From the NCBI GenBank assembly GCA_946479185.1, contig CAMLFF010000078.1, forward strand, positions 1 to 10,864: a DNA stretch of 10,864 nt, written 5' to 3'. Each line of letters opens with the position of its first letter. The stretch's first letter is position 1. The notes below the pieces were generated by a model that had not been told where the DNA came from, ran no database searches, and saw only the letters and a program-made list of their open reading frames with translations. Below are positions 6,784 through 10,864 of the stretch, one piece after another. The position numbers and the translations under genes were made by a program. Origin of the DNA: an uncultured Sphingobium sp. GTDB taxonomy: Bacteria; Pseudomonadota; Alphaproteobacteria; Sphingomonadales; Sphingomonadaceae.

Positions 6784-7416
6784 GTGAGCGAAGACCTGCC
6801 CCGTTTTGACCTAATCGAGACGATGGCGTTCGATCCATCCGCCGGGTTGCCGATGCTCGACATGCATGTGACGCGACTGCAGACGAGCGCAGATGTGCTC
6901 GGTTTCACGTTTGACCGGCACAAATTACTCAATGAATTGCAGGCCGCGACCTTCAGCCTGCTTGAGCCGCGCCGGGTGCGCGTGCTGCTTTCGCGCGGCG
7001 GCGCGATGGCGATTGAAGTACGTGACCACTCCCCCTGGCCCGACGCCATCGTGCCGGTCAGCATCATCCGCCGTGCGCTGAGCGGCGATGATATGCGGAT
7101 GCGCCACAAGACCACAGACCGCCGCCATTATCAGGATGCGCTCAAGCAAGGGGGCACCTTCGAGGTGCTGCTGACCGATGAGCAGGGCTATCTGACCGAG
7201 GGCTGCTTCTCCAACATCTTCGTCGAGCGCGGCGAGATGCTGGTGACGCCGCCCCTCTCGCGCGGACTGTTGCCCGGCGTGCTGCGCCAGAGCCTTATCG
7301 ATCTGGGCGAAGCGCGCGAGGCCGATTTGCGCCCACATGATCTGGATGAAGGCTTCTTCATCGGCAATGCGGCGCGCGGGCTTGTGGCGGCAAGCGTGGT
7401 TGCGCGCCGGGGCTGA
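6784..7416 (+). CDS. pabC: Class IV PLP enzyme, probable aminodeoxychorismate lyase
   Basis: The 210-residue fold type IV PLP protein probably splits aminodeoxychorismate into p-aminobenzoate and pyruvate, completing the pathway begun by PabB. Visible family signs are DLIETM near the N-terminus, DMHVTRLQTSADVLGF (26-41), RVRVLLSRGG, the PLP-lysine segment RHKTTDRRHY (107-116, Lys109), the conserved YLTEGCFSNIF (136-146, Glu139), TPPLSRGLLPGVLRQ, and the end segment GFFIGNAARGLVAA. The start is a GTG one base after the pabB stop codon (TGA C GTG), typical of coupled translation. The protein is about 60 residues shorter than E. coli PabC, mostly by compact loops. A branched-chain or D-amino-acid aminotransferase role is possible for the fold, but the pabB partner argues for PabC. 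The symbol rests on context as well as sequence. Confidence 0.85.
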   Translation: MSEDLPRFDLIETMAFDPSAGLPMLDMHVTRLQTSADVLGFTFDRHKLLNELQAATFSLLEPRRVRVLLSRGGAMAIEVRDHSPWPDAIVPVSIIRRALSGDDMRMRHKTTDRRHYQDALKQGGTFEVLLTDEQGYLTEGCFSNIFVERGEMLVTPPLSRGLLPGVLRQSLIDLGEAREADLRPHDLDEGFFIGNAARGLVAASVVARRG

Positions 7417-7434
7417 GCGCATTATGCACCGCGC

Positions 7435-7455
7435 CGTCCGGCCCAACGCCGGATG
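7435..7455 (+). terminator. Weak hairpin after the pabB-pabC pair
   Basis: CGTCCGGC (7435-7442) pairs with GCCGGATG (7448-7455) across a five-base loop, including one G:T pair. It is followed only by CTTTG, so U-run support is poor. It lies 18 bases past the pabC stop and 35 bases before the next start codon. It could limit read-through into the aminotransferase gene or be part of that gene's leader. Confidence 0.35.
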
Positions 7456-7490
7456 CTTTGCACCACACCCTGCCTATCAGGAGACTCCCA

Positions 7491-8693
7491 ATGTCCCGGA
7501 CGTCCGCTGCCCTTGGCCGCATCCAGCCCAGTGCCACACTCGCCATGACCGATCGCGTCATTGGCCTGAAGCGCGAGGGCAAGGACATTATCGGACTCTC
7601 GGCAGGCGAGCCTGATTTCGACACGCCCGACTTCGTCAAGGATGCCGCGATCACCGCGATCCGCAACGGGCAGACGAAATATACCAATGTCGATGGCACT
7701 GCCGAGCTGAAGGAAGCGATTGCCGCAAAGTTCAAGCGCGACAATGAGTTGAGCTATGTGAACGCGCAGATCAGCGTCAATTCGGGCGGCAAGCACACCC
7801 TGTTCAACGCGCTGGTGGCGACGGTTGAAGCGGGCGACGAGGTCATCATCCCTGCGCCTTATTGGGTGAGCTATCCCGATATCGTGAACTTTGCGGGCGG
7901 CACGCCGGTGATCATTTCCGCCGGTGCCGATCAGCTTTACAAGATCACCCCTGCCCAGCTTGAAGCCGCGATCACGCCCAAAACCCGCTGGGTGCTGCTG
8001 AACTCGCCATCAAACCCGACCGGCGCGGCTTATTCCGGCGCGGAACTGCTGGCGCTCGGCGAAGTGCTGCGCCGCCATCCCCATGTGCTGATCCTCACGG
8101 ACGATATGTATGAGCATGTCTGGTATGCACCGACGCCGTTCAAGACGATCGCGCAGGTCTGCCCCGATCTGTACGAGCGCACGCTGACAGTGAATGGTGT
8201 GTCCAAGGCTTATTCGATGACCGGCTGGCGTATCGGCTATGCCGGTGGCCCGCAGTGGATCATCAAGGCGATGGCCAAGCTGCAGTCGCAGTCGACCTCC
8301 AACCCCTGCTCGATCAGCCAGGCTGCAGCGACGGCTGCGTTGAATGGCGATCAGGACTTCCTCATTGAGCGGAACACTGCCTTCAAAGGCCGTCGCGATC
8401 TTGTCGTGGCGATGCTGAACGATGCGCCGGGCCTCAACTGCCCAACTCCCGAAGGCGCATTCTACGTCTATCCAGACGCGAGCGCTTGCATGGGCAAGGT
8501 GACGCCAGAGGGCAAGAAGATCGAGACCGACGAAGATCTCATCACTTACTTCCTCGAGGGCTATGGCGTTGCAGCCGTGCATGGCGGGGCGTTCGGCCTC
8601 GCACCGGCTTTCCGCGTCAGCTACGCAACGTCAGAGGAAATCCTGAAGAAGGCCTGCACGCGCATTCAGGAAGCTTGCTCTGCTTTGAAGTGA
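7491..8693 (+). CDS. aatA: Class I PLP aminotransferase, aspartate-type
   Basis: The 400-residue fold type I aminotransferase probably moves amino groups between aspartate (or other acidic or aromatic amino acids) and 2-oxoglutarate. Motifs: IGLSAGEPDFDTP (34-46), KYTNVDGTAELKEAIA (63-78), PAPYWVSYPDIV (121-132), the PLP-binding NSPSNPTG (171-178, Asn175), TDDMYEH (203-209, Asp204 and Tyr207), the lysine segment NGVSKAYSMTGWRIGYAGGP (235-254, Lys239), and Arg375 in FRVSYATS, which binds the substrate carboxylate. This is the subgroup I-beta pattern found in rhizobial and Thermus aspartate aminotransferases, some of which also act on prephenate. AGGAG at 7479-7483, 7 bases before this ATG, fixes the start; an ATG 11 codons upstream has no such site. 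It lies 74 bp after pabC on the same strand and converges with cobT. Substrate choice cannot be read from the sequence. Confidence 0.93.
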   Translation: MSRTSAALGRIQPSATLAMTDRVIGLKREGKDIIGLSAGEPDFDTPDFVKDAAITAIRNGQTKYTNVDGTAELKEAIAAKFKRDNELSYVNAQISVNSGGKHTLFNALVATVEAGDEVIIPAPYWVSYPDIVNFAGGTPVIISAGADQLYKITPAQLEAAITPKTRWVLLNSPSNPTGAAYSGAELLALGEVLRRHPHVLILTDDMYEHVWYAPTPFKTIAQVCPDLYERTLTVNGVSKAYSMTGWRIGYAGGPQWIIKAMAKLQSQSTSNPCSISQAAATAALNGDQDFLIERNTAFKGRRDLVVAMLNDAPGLNCPTPEGAFYVYPDASACMGKVTPEGKKIETDEDLITYFLEGYGVAAVHGGAFGLAPAFRVSYATSEEILKKACTRIQEACSALK

Positions 8694-8707
8694 TTATGTG
8701 ATTGGAT

Positions 8708-8746
8708 GGCAGGCGCTCCCGGCCTCAAATGCCGGAAGCGCCTGCC
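8708..8746. terminator. Long hairpin shared by convergent aatA and cobT
   Basis: Bases 8708-8723 pair with 8731-8746 in a stem of 15 base pairs plus one C:A mismatch and a seven-base loop. The outer arm is GGCAGGCGCT and the inner arm CCGGC. It fills the 54 bp gap between the two stop codons, starting 14 bases after the aatA stop and ending one base before the cobT stop. Neither side has a T-run. It most likely forms the 3' end of both messages and limits convergent read-through. Confidence 0.7.
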
Positions 8747-8747
8747 G

Positions 8748-10574
8748 TCAGTCCGTGTCGAAAAGCGACGCCAATTGCTCGACCATTGCGCCGCCCAGTT
8801 GCTCGGCATCCATGATCGTGACGGCGCGCTTATAATAGCGCGTGACGTCATGCCCGATGCCGATGGCGATGAGCTCGACAGGCGAGCGTGTCTCAATCCA
8901 GTCAATGACCTGCCGCAAATGCCGCTCCAGATAGGTGCCATTGTTCACCGATAGCGTCGAGTCGTCGACCGGCGCGCCATCCGAAATGACCATCAGGATC
9001 CGCCGCTCTTCATTGCGCGCGATCAGGCGGCTATGCGCCCAGAGCAGCGCCTCGCCGTCGATATTCTCCTTGAGCAGCCCCTCGCGCATCATCAGCCCAA
9101 GGCTGGCCTTGGCGCGGCGCCATGGCTCATCGGCCTGCTTGTAAATGATGTGGCGCAGATCGTTCAGGCGACCCGGCTTTGGCGGGCGACCGGCAGCGAG
9201 CCATTGCTCGCGGCTCTGACCGCCCTTCCATGCCCGAGTCGTGAAGCCCAGCACCTCGGTCTTCACGCCGCAGCGCTCGAGCGTGCGCGCCATGATATCC
9301 GCGCTGATGGCGGCAATGCCGATCGGGCGCCCACGCATCGAGCCTGAATTGTCGATCAGCAGGGTCACGACCGTATCGCGGAAATTGGTCTCCCGCTCGA
9401 TCTTGTAAGAGAGCGAGTGCGCCGGGCTGACGACGACGCGGGCCAGCCGCGCGGCATCCAGCATCCCCTCTTCCTGATCGAAATCCCAGCTGCGGTTTTG
9501 CTGCGCCATCAGTCGCCGCGCGAGGCGGTGCGCCAGCTTAGAGACGGCGCCCTGGAAGGGCGCAAGCTGCTGATCGAGGAAGCCACGCAGCCGGATGAGC
9601 TCATCCATGTCGCACAGATCCGTCGCGGTGACGACCTCATCATATTTGTGCGTGTAGGCGGTGTAGTTGAAGTCCGGTGAAAGGTCCGAGAAGGGCCGGT
9701 TGGGACGCACCGGCATGGCGCCTTCATCATCCTGCGCATCACCGTCGCCATCGGACTCCGAATCGGACGCGTCGTCCTCGGTTTCTTCCGATGCTTCGTC
9801 GCTCTGCTCACCACTATCTTCGCCGCGCGTTTCGGCGCTGGACTGCTCATCCTCTTCAGGCTGGTCGTCGTCCTGATCGTCCTGCTGCTGGTCCTGATCG
9901 CCGTCTTGCTCATCCTCATTCTCATCGGATGATTCGGGTGGAACATCGGAGCGCACCAGCTCCAGATGCTGCAGCATGGACAGGACCTTGTCCTGAAAGG
10001 CCTGCTGGTCATCAAGGCAGAGCGCCAGCCCCTCAAAATCCGAGGCCGCCTTTTCGTCGATCCAGTCGCGCAGAAAGGCGATGCCTTTCATGGCCTCAGC
10101 GGGTGGCGCTTCGCCTGTCAGCTTCTCGCGCAGGAGCAAGGCAACGGCGCCCTGAAGTGGAACTTCCTGAGCAGATTGGGCGCGCGTAATCGGGTCCGAC
10201 TGCGTGCGCATTTCCAGCGCTGCGTTCAGGTTGGCGCGCATCCCGTCATAATGTTTTGAGCCGAGCGCCTCGTAGCGCACGGTCTCGACCGCATCATAAA
10301 CGGCGCGGGCAGAGGCATCCTCGGGCGCGCGCCGGGCGTGGAGATTGGCATTGTGATGACGCATCTTGAGCGCGAAACTATCGGCAAAGCCACGGGCCAA
10401 TGCGACCTGCTCGGGCGGGAGACCGCGCGCGGGGGTCGGCACCTTGATCTGCTTGCCCGCAACATAGGGCGCATCAGCCGTGAAACCGAGTTCCACCTCG
10501 GCATCATGCGCGATGGCGCGCGATGCTCCTGTGAGGACATCTTTGAAGCGATCAAGCGGAGAACGGTCGGCCAT
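8748..10574 (-). CDS. cobT: Cobaltochelatase subunit CobT
   Basis: The 608-residue protein is the von Willebrand A-domain subunit of the ATP-dependent CobN-CobS-CobT chelatase, which inserts cobalt into hydrogenobyrinic acid a,c-diamide in aerobic cobalamin synthesis. The N-terminal CobT region (about 1-210) begins [19 protein letters not shown] low-complexity linker (about 214-285), about half Asp/Glu, follows. The C-terminal vWA domain (about 400-608) has LLIDNSGSM, with the metal-site residues Asp408, Ser410 and Ser412, then [13 protein letters not shown] (529-541) and [13 protein letters not shown]. The length is normal for alphaproteobacterial CobT, and no key residue is missing. No cobS or cobN is visible; the upstream neighbour is divergent. 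The start is at 10574, because no other in-frame ATG lies before residue 71 and the N-terminus fits the family. No Shine-Dalgarno sequence is present; a hairpin (10575-10588) directly abuts the AUG. Confidence 0.95.
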   Translation of the reverse strand: MADRSPLDRFKDVLTGASRAIAHDAEVELGFTADAPYVAGKQIKVPTPARGLPPEQVALARGFADSFALKMRHHNANLHARRAPEDASARAVYDAVETVRYEALGSKHYDGMRANLNAALEMRTQSDPITRAQSAQEVPLQGAVALLLREKLTGEAPPAEAMKGIAFLRDWIDEKAASDFEGLALCLDDQQAFQDKVLSMLQHLELVRSDVPPESSDENEDEQDGDQDQQQDDQDDDQPEEDEQSSAETRGEDSGEQSDEASEETEDDASDSESDGDGDAQDDEGAMPVRPNRPFSDLSPDFNYTAYTHKYDEVVTATDLCDMDELIRLRGFLDQQLAPFQGAVSKLAHRLARRLMAQQNRSWDFDQEEGMLDAARLARVVVSPAHSLSYKIERETNFRDTVVTLLIDNSGSMRGRPIGIAAISADIMARTLERCGVKTEVLGFTTRAWKGGQSREQWLAAGRPPKPGRLNDLRHIIYKQADEPWRRAKASLGLMMREGLLKENIDGEALLWAHSRLIARNEERRILMVISDGAPVDDSTLSVNNGTYLERHLRQVIDWIETRSPVELIAIGIGHDVTRYYKRAVTIMDAEQLGGAMVEQLASLFDTD

Positions 10575-10588
10575 AGCCCGAAAGGGCT
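10575..10588 (-). promoter_or_regulatory. Hairpin directly abutting the cobT start codon
   Basis: In the cobT message the sequence AGCCC-TTTC-GGGCT forms a perfect 5-bp stem with a four-base loop. Its last base is immediately followed by the AUG. It occupies the place where a Shine-Dalgarno sequence would be, and none is visible nearby. It could reduce translation initiation or position the ribosome, but the stem is short and may have no role. Confidence 0.35.
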
Positions 10589-10668
10589 GGGGCAGGCTCG
10601 CCGCTCTGTCAAGCCTCGCGCCGCCGGTTGAGCGCTGGAGGACGCTATATTAACTTTTCTGCGCCATC

Positions 10669-10685
10669 TGTCTCTGCGTGAGACA
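10669..10685. promoter_or_regulatory. Operator-like inverted repeat in the cobT divergent region
   Basis: TGTCTC (10669-10674) and GAGACA (10680-10685) form a perfect 6-bp dyad with a five-base centre, the size of a typical dimeric repressor site. It lies in the 234 bp gap between cobT and the rightward gene. If the AT-rich hexamer TAATAT (10647-10652, minus strand) is the cobT -10, this dyad would overlap the -35 position. No regulator is identified. Confidence 0.3.
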
Positions 10686-10808
10686 TGGATCAATGGCTCC
10701 GCTGTTTATTGGTTAAGCGCGTTTCCGGGAGGTGCCCGAGCGTCTATCTGCCTGTTGGGGATAGTGCTGTGGCAGCTGGGGAGCGTGCAGCTTGTTATAG
10801 GACTGACG

Positions 10809-10864
10809 ATGAGAATGATCCGGACTGCCTGCATCGCCGCGACGCTTGCCGCCAGCACATTGCT
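10809..10864 (+). CDS. Start of a probable exported protein (cut by window edge)
   Basis: Only 18 complete codons are visible: MRMIRTACIAATLAASTL. The pattern of two arginines near the start followed by a run of small and hydrophobic residues is that of a Sec signal peptide, so the product is probably exported to the periplasm or outer membrane. The start is supported by AGGA (10799-10802), 6 bases before the ATG; a second in-frame ATG at 10815 is further from it. The cysteine at position 8 lies too early and in the wrong setting to be called a lipobox. The gene is divergent from cobT, and its function cannot be judged from this fragment. Confidence 0.55.
   Translation, partial: MRMIRTACIAATLAASTL

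Noticed and set aside
9715..9935. Low-complexity GAC/GAG/TCC-type sequence that could be a tandem repeat
   Set aside because: It encodes the acidic linker of CobT; no exact repeat unit is present, and the frame is maintained.
10607..10612. Perfect -35 hexamer TTGACA upstream of cobT (minus strand)
   Set aside because: At 17 bp spacing the -10 position reads CAGCCC, and nothing AT-rich lies at 15-19 bp; probably chance.
10731..10740. GGTGCCCGAG, similar to the 5' D-arm region of serine tRNA
   Set aside because: The rest of the cloverleaf (anticodon stem, T-loop GTTCGA, acceptor pairing) is absent downstream.
10685..10864. Plus-strand ATG frame open for 60 codons to the right edge
   Set aside because: It has no ribosome-binding site and is rich in Cys and Arg. 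It crosses, in another frame, a start at 10809 that has a Shine-Dalgarno site and a signal-peptide pattern.
1..10864. Search for CRISPR, insertion sequences, prophage or defence genes
   Set aside because: No regularly spaced repeats, transposase, integrase, terminal inverted repeats or target duplications were seen; all sizeable genes are housekeeping or cofactor genes.

Overview
The window looks like ordinary chromosomal DNA from an alphaproteobacterium, most likely a sphingomonad (order Sphingomonadales). The reasons are high G+C, strong third-position G/C bias, a GluRS of the sphingomonad/alphaproteobacterial short type, an alphaproteobacterial CobT with a long acidic linker, and a stand-alone pabB next to a short class IV aminotransferase. 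The taxonomic call is inference from protein style, not from a search. No insertion sequence, phage gene, CRISPR array or RNA gene was found.

Left part (1-4060, all minus strand). Reading in the direction of transcription, the order is nadE (glutamine-dependent NAD+ synthetase), then gltX (glutamyl-tRNA synthetase) 10 bp later, then a 140 bp gap with a GC-rich hairpin and a zinc-uptake-regulator-like palindrome, then a TonB-family energy transducer. Last is the start of an unrecognised membrane protein that leaves the window at base 1.

Middle (4061-8693, mostly plus strand). A divergent 169 bp gap separates nadE from prs (PRPP synthetase). prs converges with a small predicted two-helix membrane protein on the minus strand that has a good ribosome-binding site. 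A gene-poor stretch of about 250 bp with short repeats follows. Then comes a tight pair, pabB and a class IV aminotransferase/lyase (probable pabC), which together would turn chorismate plus ammonia into p-aminobenzoate for folate. After a short hairpin comes a class I aspartate-type aminotransferase.

Right part (8694-10864). The aminotransferase converges with cobT (cobaltochelatase subunit) across a 15-bp-stem hairpin. cobT is divergent from a gene whose first 18 codons look like a signal peptide and which is cut by the right edge.

Most genes serve cofactor or translation metabolism (NAD, folate, PRPP, cobalamin, Glu-tRNA). I found no clear undescribed multi-gene system. The most interesting items are the Zur-like operator in front of a TonB that carries Asn where the transmembrane His is expected, the small membrane protein next to prs, and the unusual leader of cobT.
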